Source: Leucosporidium creatinivorum
Taxonomy: Eukaryota; Basidiomycota; Microbotryomycetes; Leucosporidiales; Leucosporidiaceae
Length of the DNA stretch: 64,000 bases
NCBI GenBank assembly: GCA_001600635.1
Contig: BCKL01000030.1
Coordinates: 236,283-300,282 of the forward strand
Direction: 5' to 3'
The notes beneath the pieces are model-generated. The model was not told the origin of the DNA, did not search any database, and worked only from the letters and a program-made list of their open reading frames with translations. A program made the translations under genes and the position numbers. This document shows positions 49,931-62,392 of this stretch, piece after piece (position 1 is the first letter of the stretch; the number at the start of each line of letters is the position of its first letter).

Positions 49931-52925
49931 TCACTTGTCCTTATCTTTAGTGCCACCCTTCCGCTTGCCCTCCTGACCGCCGAGCACAGTATACAGACTC
50001 TTGAGGGGAATAGTGACGTTGCCGCTGGGAGGATGAAGGGAGAGATCAGCGATGTGAAAACGAAAGAGCTCGAGAAAGAGCAAGACGTACATGCTTCGCT
50101 CGCGCAGCCGCTTCTTTCCCTCCTTCTGCTTCGCCAGCAGCTTGAGCTTGCGAGAGATATCTCCACCTCCATGAATCCTAGCGGTGACATCCTTCTTCAT
50201 CGGCGCGACTCTGTAGATAGCGTATCACATCAGCGAGGAGCGCCGCAGCGAAGGGGGACGAGACGAACCGTTCCCTGGCGATGATGCTCGAGCCGACAGC
50301 GGCTTGGATGACGACCTGTGGTGAAGAGAGAAGGGTCAGTAATCACCTCGCGCCATTACGAGCAGGATTAAGACTCGCCTCGTACTGCTGCCTCGGCACA
50401 ACCTCCCTCAGCCTCTTCGCCCAATCCCTTCCCTCCTTCTGCACAGCACTACGATGCAGCACACTGCACAGCGCATCGACCTTGACACTGTTGACGAGGA
50501 TGTTCATCCTGCACAGGTCTCCACGCTCATACGGCCCTTCCTCGTAGTCGAACGAAGCGAAGCCCGAGGTGAGTGACTTGAGAGTAGAGTGGAAGTTGGT
50601 GATGATGGAGGAGAGGGGGAGGGAGTAGACGAGGGTGATACGAGCCACGCTGTGGGTAGAGGCGGGGGTGGAGAGGTAGGTGTGGGAGAGGGGGACACCG
50701 CGATGCGCCTGCGAGAGAGTCAGGGTGAGCGAGGTCGGCGAGACCAGAAGCAGGCAAGACAAACGGTGCAGAGGTTGATGATGGCTCCAGTGTATCTGAA
50801 GACACAGAGGTCTGGTGAGCTAGCGAGCTGTAAGCCAAGATGCGATGGACTCACTCCTCGGGAGCAACGATTGTGGCTCGAATCGTTGGCTCGAGAATCT
50901 CGGCGACCTTGAGCATCTCTCCGGGGTCGGGAAAGTCGTCGGGGTTGTCAATAATCTTTTCGGTACCGTTCTTGTAGACGACTAAGAGGAGAGGCAGCGT
51001 CAGCGGCGTTCGGCGACGAAGGGAGGGAACACAGCGAGCTCACTTCGAACGGGCACGAGAGGACGGGTGACGATGATCTCCTCGGCGTATTCGTCCTCAA
51101 GACGTTGACGGAAGACGTCCATGTGCAGACTGCCGTTGAAGCCGAGGCGGAAACCCTGGCCGAGGAAGGAGGAGGATTCTCGGTTTGAGGTCACGCTTCG
51201 GTCGGTGAGGGTGAGCTGTGAGAGCAGGATTAGCGAGTATCGAGGAAGAGACAAGCAACTCTATACTAACCCTCTTGATGGCATCCTCGAGCTTGGGGAA
51301 CCCTCCTGGCTCCATCGGATAGCAGCCAGCAAATACCATACTCTTCAGCGGCTCGAACGACTCGAGGGGCGGCATCGGCGCATGAGTGTGATGGAAGGTA
51401 TCGCCGAGATGCGCATCCTTAACGTCCTTCATGGCGCAGACGACCCAGCCGACCATGCCCTTGCGAAGAGTGCGGGAGGCGACGACGGGGTTCTCGGCGA
51501 TGCTGATCTCGCGAGGGGAGAGGATGCCGAGGTCGAGGATGGGGTAGGAGAGGCCGGTCGTGGTGGAGGTGATTTGGTCGCCTAGCGCGGACAACGTGAG
51601 GAGAGGTGAGCGTGAGTCTCGTCAAGCGAGTATGAGACAGCTCACCCTTCTTGATCTCTCCCTCGACGACGGCGACGAGCGAGACAACGCCACGGAACGA
51701 GTCGTAGTAGCTGTCGAAGGCCAGAGCGCGCATCTTCTCGTTCTGAACGTAAGGCTGTGGCGGTGGTATCCGAGCAACGACTCCCTCGAGCACCGACTCA
51801 ACGCCGAGGCCCGTCTTGGCGCTGACCCTCAGAATCTCGTCCTCCTCACAGTCGAGTAGGGCAGACAGCTCCTTGACAGCCGCCTCGCCACGACCGTCGT
51901 CCTTGACAAGATCCCACTTGTTGACTGTGTGCGGGGAGCCGTCAGTACTGGGGTGAAAGCGACGGGGGGGGAGAGGACGGACCAGCGCCAACGACGGTGA
52001 GGTTGCGCTTGCGAGCCTCGTCTAGAACACTGAGCGTCTGCGCTTGGATGCCCTGGGATAGAGTACGCTTGTCAGCGATAGTGCCGAGACCAAAGAGCGT
52101 TCAGCGCTCACCTGAGCAGCGTCAACGAGGAGAAGAGCTCCTTGCGAAGGGAGAAGGGATCGAAGGAGCTCAGAAGAGAAGTCGGCATGCCCAGGGGTAT
52201 CGAGGAGGTTGAGGAGGTATTTGGTGCCGTCAGGGTGGTCATAGAACATCCTGCGAGGGCTGTCAGCAACGAGCTCGGTCGAGAGGAGCGGGCAGACTCA
52301 CGAAGCGCTCTGTGCTCGGACTGTGATCCCTCGTTCTCGTTCGACCTTTAGCGTGTCCAGCACCTGCTCGTTCTTCTGATCCTCATCCAGCCTATCCACA
52401 GCGACTTGCGACGGAGGAATCGTCCCTGTCAGCTCGAGCATCCGATCCGCCAGAGTGCTCTTGCCGTGGTCGATGTGAGCTGTTAGAAGGAGGTCAGCGG
52501 TGCTCTCAGAGCAGCTGTGACAGGACTCACCAATGATGGCAAAGTTGCGGATTAGATGCGGTGGATACTTGGACAGGTCGAGCGGCGGAGGCTGTCGGAG
52601 AAGGAGGTGAGCGAGCGCGCCAGAGCTGTAGGATCGTCGAGCTCACTTTGGGCTTTACCACCTTGGCATCCGGCTTTTCTGTACTGCTCGAGAAGCATCG
52701 CGAACAGCCTGTCGTCTGAGAGATCGCTGGTATCCGCGTCGACGACAGCTGCCAGCTCGAGGAAATCTCTTTTGACCACAGTGAAGGGCTGCTGGATGGT
52801 GCGACTCGTCGTGATGTAGGCCTACTGATAGGCGACGGTCGTACTGCTGCTCGGAGCAGCCGAAGAGCGCCTCTTTCTGTTGGCATCGTAAGCGGCAGAG
52901 GGCAAGACGCGCCGTGGTGCTTCAT
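49931..52925 (-). CDS. GUF1: GUF1, mitochondrial LepA/EF-4 translation GTPase
   Basis: A mitochondrial ribosome back-translocase that aids accurate translation under stress. An Arg/Ser-rich presequence (from [19 protein letters not shown] at 52886, or the upstream in-frame ATG at 52925 used here) leads to PDAKVVKPK. The GTPase motifs follow: G1 [12 protein letters not shown], the effector [13 protein letters not shown]3 [10 protein letters not shown]4 NKWD and G5 [12 protein letters not shown]. The elongation-factor domains have [20 protein letters not shown] and [12 protein letters not shown]. The LepA-specific C-terminal domain shows [20 protein letters not shown], then KKRLRERS and [11 protein letters not shown]. 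The stop is after a Lys-rich tail. G4 reads NKWD where bacterial LepA has NKID; the N, K and D are kept. Confidence 0.93.
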
Positions 52926-53424
52926 CTCGACTAGACGTCAGTTCTCCTGCTCTGTAACAGCCGCCAGAGCAGTGCAAGTACTTTGCAATGCTGGACTCCT
53001 TCCAGCGAGCTTGCCAGATTCGCTGCATCGGGTGTGAGAACGCTGCGAGCCTCCGCCGAGCCATCGCCGAAGCTCCAACTCGATATACGAAGGACCTGCA
53101 GGAGCGGGGTCGGCTTGAGGCTCAAATCGAGAGAATGAAGCTGCTCATTATCATCACTGACCTCACGTCGAAGTATGTAGCCTCCTACTCGCCGACTTCG
53201 CGCCCGAGCTCGCCGAGGAGAGGAGCTCGACTTCTTACAGCGACCCCCGACGGCTTGAAAAGCGCATGTCGTAAGCTGTGTAGCGTGGCCGCACAGCTAG
53301 GCAGAGCCCCACCCTTCACGTGTTCTCGCCGACGAGGGTGCCGTTCGCGGCGACTGAACTCTTTGTCTCCGCCCGCTTCTCGTCTCTTTCACAGCAACCT
53401 CGGCTCCTCAAAGTGGACGACAGG
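52926..53424. other. Divergent intergenic, GUF1 and P450
   Basis: Presumed shared promoter. It holds the small uncertain open frame listed next and nothing else recognised. Confidence 0.4.
52988..53274 (+). CDS. Small hypothetical protein (72 residues), uncertain
   Basis: An ATG at 52988 opens a frame that, with one phase-consistent intron (53173-53240, GTATGT donor and TTACAG acceptor), reads through to TAA at 53272. The middle part (ERGRLEAQIERMKLLIIITD) is amphipathic, and the end (DPRRLEKRMS) is basic. No family is recognised. It sits inside the divergent promoter of GUF1 and the P450, so it could be a chance frame. Confidence 0.25.
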
Positions 53425-55933
53425 ATGTCAGCCAACACAGCCCGCCATCCTCTACTAGGCCACTCAGCTCGCGCGTTGGCCAAGTTCCTCCTCGTAACGC
53501 TCATCTCTCCCGTCGCTGTCCTCGTCCTGCTGCGGCACTTCACACACATCAGGCTGGGCTGGATCGAGACAATTGCACTCTATGCTGCTCTGGTGGTCAC
53601 CGAGATCTGGACGATGGTCGGCTTGAAGGAGTTTGAGCAAGCGAGACGGGCCCGAGCAGCCGGAGCAGTCTTGGTGCCGAAAGTGAAGGGCAGCTGGCCG
53701 TTTAACGTCGATGTGAATTCTCTATTCATCCTGTGGGAAAGTGAAGAGCTCGCTGACACCCCTTCCCGACCTCCTGACACCCTTTCCCGAAGATCCTCCG
53801 AACCTTCATTCGCCGCTTCCCTCTAGAGCGCCCCGGCACCTACGTGGAAGAGCTCGCAGATCAGGCAGGAAGCACTTCAATCAACCTGAACATCCTCGGC
53901 GGTGCTGTTATATGGACCCAGGATCCGGCCTTCATAAAAACGATCTTGACGAGCACCGAGCCGGCTTCGCATGCGCTCGTGTACGAGAAGGGAGCTTGGT
54001 TACATGATGTTCTCGGAGACTTCCTCGGACAAGGTGGGTGAAAAGGCATGACAGCTCGCCGTTCGACTTACTGCGAGCGAAGCGCCGAGCTCCTGGCTAA
54101 CCCCTTCGGCTTTCGCATCCAGGCATCTTCAACAGTGATGGCGAGATGTGGAAGAGTACGCCTTTCGAAAACCTTCACCTCCCTCGCTCTCATCACTTTG
54201 CCGAGTCTGTGACAGCCGAGCTGACCTTCCTCCTTCGCAGGCCACCGCGCCCTCACTCGGCCGTTCTTCGCAAAGGAGCGCATCTCGGACTTCGAGACGT
54301 TCAACAAGCATTCCGACCACCTTCTCTCGACCATCCGTCGACTGTCGACTGCCTCGGGAACTTCACTATCGCATTCGAAGGGCGCCATCGAGATCCAAGA
54401 CCTTTTCGGGCGGTACACGCTCGACTCTGCCATCGAGTTCTTGATGGGAGGCTCTATGGTAAGTTTTGACGACGGTGTAGATCGCCCTGCCGAGCTTGAC
54501 CCATTCCTACCATGCAGGAATCGCTCGCCGACGTTCCCCAAGACGAGGTCAAGACAAGCTCGTCGCTGTCGAACCGCTTCCTCAGTGCGCTCGCGTCTCT
54601 CACTCCCTCGCAGACCAGTGCTGACCCCAATCTCTCTTGCAGATGCCTTCAACACGGCGCAAGAGAACGTCTTCCTCCGCTCGCGCTTCGGCCTGATCTG
54701 GCCACTTTTCGAACTCTCGGGCAGTAAGAACAAGGCTCCTATGAAGGTGCGAGCGGTAGTCGTGATACTTCGGTTGAGCAGTCACTAATGCTTATTGTCA
54801 AGTGCAGGTCATCAGCTCATACGTCGACACCGTGGTTCAATCGGCCCTCGACAAATCCCGAAACGTCAAGAACGGTGAGGAGACCGAGACGCTACTGGAT
54901 CACCTCATTCAGGAGACGCGGGACCCAAAGGTACTCAAAGACGAAGTGCTGAACGTGAGTAGACCAACTACCGAGCGCGTCTCCCTGCAGTGCTGACCTG
55001 GCCTCTCGCCGAGCAGATCCTCCTCGCGGCGTAAGGTCTCGGACATCTCCGTCTCAGCGAGCTTCGCTGACCTCTTCTCACTTAGTCGCGATACTACACA
55101 ATCGACTCTCACTTCTGCCATCTACGTCCTCGCTCGCAACCCCCCCATTCTCGCTCGCCTTCGTTCGGAGATCCTCACCGCCGTCGGCGAGGATGGCATT
55201 CCTACCTACCAGCAAGCCCGCGACATTAAGTACCTCCGCGCTTTCCTCAATGAGGTTCTCCGTCTCTACTCGCCTGTACCTTTCAATGTCCGCTGCGCCG
55301 TCTCCGACAACGTCGTCGAGTCGAACGGCCGAGCATACTTCGTTCCCGCCGGCACTAGGGTACGTCGTCTGCTCTTCTCTAGATTCTCTCAGCCGGAAGA
55401 TTCGCTTGCAGGCTGCTCAGACACCCGGACAGACTTGTACTGACCGCTCCGCCGAGCAGATGACTCTCGCGCTGCTCAGCTACCAACGCCGAGTCGAGTT
55501 GTGGGGGCCGGATGCCGAGACGTTTGACCCCGAACGCTGGCTCGATCATCGTCTGAGCTACTTCAAGGCCAGCCCCTTCATCTTCACCGTGAGTTGACTC
55601 GCCGCTCAAGCTCGGCTTGCGCTGACTGGCTCGCTCTTTACAGCCCTTCTCGGGAGGTCCTCGAGTTTGTCTGGGTCAGCAGTTCGGTACGTGATTTCGT
55701 TTGTATCTCTCGGCTCACTCGCTAACCTCATACCCCGCTCAACAGCCTACAACGAGGCATCGTTCGCCCTCATCCGGCTCCTTCAAGTCTTCGACCGAAT
55801 CTCCCTCGCTCTCGACGTGCAGCCGCCCTCGTCGCAGTTCGGCGACGGCGAGGTCTTGCTTTCTACTCAGATCACCCTGTTTTTCAAGGGCGGCCTCTGG
55901 GTTCGTCTGCAAGAGGCTGAGCGAACGGCTTGA
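53425..55933 (+). CDS. Cytochrome P450, CYP63/CYP52-like hydroxylase
   Basis: A haem monooxygenase of the endoplasmic reticulum; the closest families (CYP63, CYP52) hydroxylate alkanes and fatty acids. Two N-terminal hydrophobic segments (LAKFLLVTLISPVAVLVLL and IETIALYAALVVTEIWTMV) anchor it. Next come GHRALTRPFFAKERI (helix C region with the Trp/Arg area) and DLFGRYTLDSAIEFLMG. Helix I reads LLAARDTTQ, helix K has FLNEVLRLYSPVPFNVR (Glu-x-x-Arg present), then ETFDPERW. The haem loop is PFSGGPRVCLGQQF with the Cys ligand. It has about a dozen short introns. Substrate cannot be read from sequence. Confidence 0.9.
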
Positions 55934-56232
55934 GGGGAGCTGGGGCCGCGGTTCGGCTGGTGTGGAGGGAGTGGGGTGAGGGAGGAGCAGGGAGGGTGGG
56001 AGAGGGTGCAGAAGCTTTCTAGTCTATTTGTGCTGTACAGCTTGATCCTTTGTGAAACAAGTGCAGCGAGAGAGGTGCTTCTAAAGCTTAAGGGGTTCGA
56101 GATCAGCGACCTTCGAATTCGGCGAGGCCCCGCTCCTCCTTCGACCACTTCTCCTCGCCACAGCTTCGTTCGACCGCCCTCGTCTCTTGTACAACAGCGC
56201 ACAACCAGCAAGAGCAAGAGTACTACTCGCAG

Positions 56233-59200
56233 ATGGCTAGTCGCCAGTACACGGAAACACCTGCAGGACAGGGAGAGAGCGAGGACTACTCCTCAGAAGA
56301 GGACGTCAAGGGGAAAGGAAAGGCGCCCAAGGACCCCAACAAGCCCGTCAAGCGTCGTTCATCCAAAGCTTGTGAGTGTGCCATACCCCTGCTGTCTTAC
56401 AGAATCACTTCTCTGCCCAGCACAACACCGAGGCTGCCGTTTGCTGGGCTGGAAGAGCACGCTGAACGCTCGCCTGTGTCTCGGAGAAGCTGACCAGCCT
56501 TTGCTTCGATCTACTCGCCTACAGGTGACAAGTGAGTCTAGCTACTTGCTTCTGCCGCTGCTTCCCGTCGTCGATACTGACCTACACCTCGTTTCCCCCC
56601 ACTCAAAGCTGCCGCAAATCCAAGTGCAAGTGCACTCGCATCCTCGATCCTGGGACAGGCCAACCCGTCGGACCATGCTCCAACTGTATCACAGTAGGCG
56701 CAGAGTGCACCTACCTCGGCGCCAGTCGCAAACGAGGCCCTCCCAAAGGGTGAGTGGTTCCGCCGCCTGGCTGAGACGGTGGGGGACTCGAACGTCGTGC
56801 TGATGAGACTGATTTGTGCAGATATATCGAGGCAATCGAGTCGAGGCTGCATCGTATGGAAGCGCTTCTCGGTGGTCTGCTGCAGAACGACGACCCTCGC
56901 GCTGCTACGCTGCTGGGAGAGCTCATCGGTGAGTCGCCGTGTGAGTTCCAAAGGCGAGAGCGACTCGCTGACTTGCTCACTACAGGCAACGAGGAAGCAC
57001 GGGATGTGCTCACCAAGGATCTCCGCGCTGCTTCGGCCGCCCCTTCCGCTACGAAGCCTCGCAAGTCGTGGAAGAAGGCCGACGACGCGGCCGAGCAGCC
57101 CCTTCCCCCTCCTCAGCAGCTCCCTCCTCAGCGACCTGTCGTGTCTCGCGGCTTCTCGACCTCCTCCGCTGTACCCGATATGAACGCTCCCGATTCCGCC
57201 CCTCGCTGGTTCACCGATGAGGAGCTCAGCTTCACCAACACCAACTTCGGCGGCATGAACGGCTCGACCGATTTTGGCATCGGCAGCAGCAGCAGCATGG
57301 GCATGAGCCCCTTCGGTAGCGCTCCCAATTCGCTCGGCTTCGACCCGACCGGCTCGATGTACCGCACTCCTGGACTCGGAGGATCGGACGAGGGCTCGCC
57401 TGCCTCCATGCCCGGCGCCTCGCCTTCCGTCTTCGGCGGCGTCGACATCCCTCTTTCAGCGCCTCAGCCACCAGCAGCGGGTACGATGAACCCTCGCAAC
57501 GCCTCTGGCAACTCGCTCCCCCTCTCCCTCTCCCTCCCACACGCCTCTCATCTCGCCGACCAGCTCGGCGCCGCTTCCTCGCCTCGCCAGCGTCGACGAC
57601 TCAACAACCAGTCGCCCCTCGTCGGCACTTCGCAGCTCGTAGGAACCGACGTCAGCGAGCTCAAGAGCATGGCCTACAGCTTTAGCTCGCAGAACAAGCA
57701 GAACATGCCCGCTACCGCCATTAACCACACCGGCACAGCGAGCTACACGCTGAGCTCGGAGGCGGATCTCGCGCAGGCGAACGAGGGTGCAGATGAGAAT
57801 ACGCCGGGCATGTCGGAGTTGGCGGATGTCGTTGGGCAGCTCTCGCTCAACGAGAACGCCGAGGTGCGATATCATGGAAGGTGCGTAGCGGTACTTTTGA
57901 AGAGGAGCTGCATCGCTGATCGGTATCTCCACAGGTCGAGTGGACTCTACCTCATCTCGAAGAGCGCGAGGTACAAGGACTTCTTCTGGCAGTTCCCTTC
58001 GGCGGGAGTCTGGCCGCCTACTGACGGACGAGTGGTGAGTTTTGTCTCGCTTGTCGGCTTTCGGAGTAGCTAGCTGACCTCTTCCTCCTTCCTTAGCTCA
58101 AGACCGAGACGGAGATTCTCGCTCTCGCCGACGCCGAGGATCCGCTGCCGGACCGAGCGACTCAGCAACATTTGCTCGACCTGTACTGGACCTACGTTCA
58201 CCCTCACTTCCCCATCCTCTACAAGGTCTCATTCCTCCGCCAATACCGGCACTCCATCTCCAACCCCAACTCGACCGAGCCCTCCACTCCCGCCGGAAGC
58301 GGCAAAGTCCCCATCGTCCTCCTTCTCTCCATGTTCGCCCTCGCCGCTCGCTACTCGGACCTCGACCCTTCCCGCTCGGACGGCAAGTACTGGACTGCCG
58401 GACAGGACTACCTCGAGAAGGCAAAGAGGGTCCTCAACTACGACTATGGGTCGTCCAAGCTCGTCAGCGTGCAGGCGTTGCTGTTGATGGCCTACAGAGA
58501 GATTGGCACGGGAGGCATGTCGGCCAGTTGGCTTTTCACGGGAATGGGTAGGTCGTCGTTTCCCCTTCCTCCGCGCTTCCTGCCCTCGCGCTTCGCCTCG
58601 CCTCCCCCGAGCTGGACTGACGCTAATCCGCCCTTCCTCCACATAGCGATTCGCATGGCTCAGGATCTCGGCCTCTTCCGCGACGTCGAGAAGTGGTTCC
58701 TCCCCGTCCAGCGTTTCTCGCACGAGGAGAAGCAGACTCGCAAGCGCGTCTGGTGGGGCTGCATCATCCTCGACCGCTACACCGCCTCGTACATCGGCCG
58801 ACCTGGTTCGTCTGACCTTTTCCTCTCCGAAGCACTTCACTGACCTCGCCGACCTACAGGAACGATCCATGAGCGCGACTACGACACCTCCTTCCCTTCG
58901 GAGGACGAGCCCGACGAGCACGAGCAATGGCGCCCTATCCGACCGGACGGAACCGACTGGAGTGTCCCTCCCAAGTCGAGCGATGCGGACGAGAGTCGAC
59001 CTTTGCAGCGCTACCCACCCACGAAGGCGAACACCCTCTCCTGCTTCAACGCCGCCGGAGCCCTCGCCGTCGTGATTAACCGAGTGAATCGAGCTCTACG
59101 ATAGTCAAAGACGTTTACTGACTCTGTACACTATGGCAGATCATCGCCAACATCTACGCCATCAGGATTCGTGTCCTCGGCCAGAGCTCGGAGACGCTCC

Positions 59201-60973
59201 TCTCGCTGCTCGACCAGAGTTTGGCCAGCTGGTACCTGGCGCTACCGCCGCATCTCGCCTACAACCCAGCCTCGAAGAAGGTCCCACCTCCTCATGTACG
59301 TTGGAACCCTGCTTCGAGAGCCCGGAGCTGGAGCTGACCTCTTTCGCTCGTCGACAGGTGCTCTCCCTTCATCTGCAGTTCTATTCGGCCCTCATTCTGC
59401 TGCACCGTCCCTTGTACGTCGGTCTTCGTTTTATGGGGCACTGCAGAGCTGACTCCCCTCACCCACAGCATCCCTGGGCAGAACAGCGCAGGAGCGCCGG
59501 GCAGCTTCCCTTCGCACTCGATTTGCACTACCTCGGCCAACGCCATCGCCAAGTGAGCCGTCGCTAGCCATCGAGAGGGCGTCGACTAATCTCTCGCACT
59601 CCTTCAGCATCGTCACCATCTTCCGCAAGACCTTCACCTTGCGTCAATGCCCTCCATTCCTGACATACCCCATCTTCTCGGCCGCCGTCATCTGCGTGAG
59701 TCTTTACTCCAGCTCGCGAGATCTGTCGCTCACACCTCCTACTCCACAGGTGTACAACGCCTCCTTCGACGATGCCCTCGCGCAACCGGCCAAGATCCAC
59801 CTCGCGCAGTGCATGAACGCTCTCAAGGAGATGGAGGTGAGTCGCCTCGCCTCTCTTCTCGTCAAGCTTCGCTGACCCTCTGCGATACATAGCTCATCTG
59901 GGGATCCGCTATCCGCCAGTGGGAGCTTCTCCACGGCCTCGTCGACTTGCGCGACGCCGAGCTCAGCGCCGAGCTCCACCAGGGCATGCAGCAAGAGGAG
60001 GAGGACGTGATGCGTGGCCTCAAACGACCTGCCGACCCCGACACTCCTGGAAGTTCGGCCTTCAACGGTCTCCCTCCCACCAACTTCCATGCGAGGCCGC
60101 TGGGACGAGCGCCTTCCGGCGGAGGTGCCAAGCCGAGGAGGAGGAGTTCGAGCGCGAGCAACAGGGTCAAGACGGAGCCGGGAGCGAGGGTGCCAGGGTC
60201 GATGGCGCCGCCTCAGATGGTGCAGATGCAGGGCTCACCTTCCATACCCGAGAACGCTACCCTTCCTCCTCTGCCGACGCTCCAACCACCTCCAACTCAG
60301 CCTCAGCCGCCTCAGCAGCCGACGATGCCCTCCCTCCCTCATCAGAGTCAAGGCATGTTCGGTCACGAGCTCCCTCAGCAACAGTCGACGAGCGGTCTTG
60401 GTGGCCACGAGGGAGCCCATCAGACGTATGATATCCTCGCTGGCGGCGGACCCGTGCTCGATCTCTCGCAGTTCCGCTCGCCGCCTGGGACTAGTGGAGG
60501 AGTGACGAACTTCTCCGATCTGTGCGTTTTTCTGTATTGCTTGCTACTTCGACGACTGAAGCTGACCTCCCTGGCTTGCAGACTCAACTCCTTCCTCTCG
60601 CCGACCGAAGCCGCCGGCGCCGAGCTCACTCACTTCCCTCAAACCTCACTCGGGGGGGATGGACAAGCTCAGGCCAACTCTACGGGAGCCTTCGATACCT
60701 CTGCCTTCTTCGGACTACCATTAGGCGCCGATATGACGGAGGAGTGGTGCGTTCCAACGTTTCTCGGCGGTTGAGGTAGTGCGAACTGACGCTCCTTTTC
60801 TTCTTCCTCTACCTCCTTCTCGACTGCTACCGACATACAGGGCTACCTACCTTCCTCAAGCCTTCTTCTCACCAGCGCAAACGGGCGACGCAGGTGGATC
60901 AAGCGGCGTCGACCACCCCTCGGTTTCGGACCAGGGGTCGAGCGGAGGAGCAGCGAACCACCCTTCATCGTAG
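56233..60973 (+). CDS. Zn(II)2Cys6 transcription factor with fungal-specific domain
   Basis: A nuclear DNA-binding regulator. After an acidic N-terminus and basic KRRSSKA, the zinc cluster reads CDNCRKSKCKC, a long spacer, then GPCSNCITVGAECTY. The gap between the third and fourth Cys is about 13 residues, longer than usual. SRKRGPPKGYIEAIESRLHR and MEALLGGLL form the linker and coiled coil. A Ser/Gly-rich disordered region follows. The fungal_trans domain contains LLDLYWTYVHPHFPILYKVS, LLSMFALAARYSD, AIRMAQDLGLFRDVE and KRVWWGCIILDRYTASYIGR. A Pro/Gln-rich C-terminus follows. The first Cys codon is split across an intron and completed in a 7-nt exon (56525-56531). Targets unknown; the GPPKGYIEAIE linker is seen in a broad basidiomycete group. 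Confidence 0.88.
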
Positions 60974-61270
60974 CTTAGCGAGGAGCTTATTGTCAGTGAC
61001 ATCAATTCTTGTACTTGTAACACGCGCTTAGGACTTGCAAACGAACGAGTAACTAGTCAAACTTCTGGTGCGAACGGCTGAAGCTCCTTCGACGAGCACA
61101 ACCATCTCGAAACAGCCTCTTTCGCTCTTTCCTCGTCTTTCACCGCACAAAGTCTCATTCCCGCCACCCTCTCTGTACCTCACCAACAGCTGGACTGCGC
61201 CCTCGCAGCTCCCCTCTCATCGACTTGGGCCGTGCGTCTTCAAGCTCTCGCTCGCTCAACTTGTAGGGCG

Positions 61271-62183
61271 ATGGGACGCCTCGGCCTCCTCCTCCCCATC
61301 CTCTTCCTATCAAACAATACACTTGCCTCCTTTCGCTTCGTACCCATACCCTCTCGACTCGTCGCTGCACCTTCCTCCCCGCTCCTCGTCAACGTCAACG
61401 CCGAGCCATCCTTCTCACTATCTCTCGAGCTGGCAACATCAAACGAGCTACAACAAGAGCAGGAGCTACACTGGGAGAAGGTGGAGACTCGCCGGCAGGA
61501 GAAGGAGCTGTTCGAAGGGCTGTTGCGGGAGGTATTTCGGGGCAAGGAGAGCAAGCCAGGGTGGGCTGAGGAACTGCTGCAGGATGTTGTTGAGCAGGCG
61601 GAAGAGGAGGAGAAGGAAGTGAAGGTAGTTAGTGAGGAGGTGCTGCGGGATGCGATGGGGTGGGAGTGGCTGAGCCCGCCGAGTAATGAGAGCGAGGAGG
61701 AGCCTGGGCCGATGCTGCGAGCGGCCGAGAGAAGGGCGGGGAGGGAGATGTATGGCGCCAAACCTGTAGCAGAGCACAAGGTCGTTGGGTTTGATGTTGA
61801 TGGGGATGTGCTGGTGAGTAGCGAACGTCACTTCGAGGCTCGAGCGGCGCTGATCGAGGATGTTCTCGGCGCAGGTGAAGGACTCGACGGAGACGACCGA
61901 CGACTCTACCAAGCATGCCTCGTCGTTGGACTATGCTCTGGATCACCGTGAGCCTATCTCTTTGCACTCTCGACCTCTTCTCGCTGACTTTGCGCCTCAA
62001 CAGCCGCCAACCCACCTGCCAACGTCGCTCCTCCAAATCCCCTCGTTCGTCGTTCGCCTTCGCTCCTCATCACCGCTCACTGAGCTCCTCGTTTCGCAGG
62101 CCGACCCACTCACCCCAAAAGACGCCATCTTTACCGCGCTGGACAGCTCCACTCCTCCCGAGCTCTTCGCTTTCCAGACCTAA
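61271..62183 (+). CDS. Unrecognised protein with signal peptide
   Basis: Not recognised. Four exons (61271-61813, 61875-61947, 62004-62044, 62100-62183) give 246 residues. The first 20 residues look like a signal peptide (MGRLGLLLPILFLSNNTLAS) with cleavage likely near AS-FRF. A Glu/Lys-rich helical region (about 65-130) has LHWEKVETRRQEKELFEGLL and AEELLQDVVEQAEEEEKEVK. Next are DAMGWEWLSPPSN and a C-terminal part ending TPPELFAFQT. It has no second membrane segment, so it may be an ER-luminal or secreted protein. Exon 4 uses a weak donor (GTTCGT), and the C-terminus is less sure. Confidence 0.6.
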
Positions 62184-62392
62184 ACCTCTCTCTTCCTCGC
62201 CGAGCGCCGAGATCGCTCCTCAAAGGACACTCAATCTAGAATACAGCAGTACCGCTTGCACAGTAGAATACAGTAACACTACACTTAGACTATCCCCTCC
62301 TTCCCCTCTTGCTTGTGTGACCCAATAATGCAGACAACATCGTTCCTTCTCCCTCCCTCTCCCGTCGCCCTCCAACTCGCGAGCGGCATCGG

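Noticed and set aside
56000-56800. Long plus-strand frame (275 codons) overlapping the start of the Zn2Cys6 gene
   Set aside because: It is in a different frame from the zinc cluster, spans its introns and shows only Arg/Ser-rich noise.
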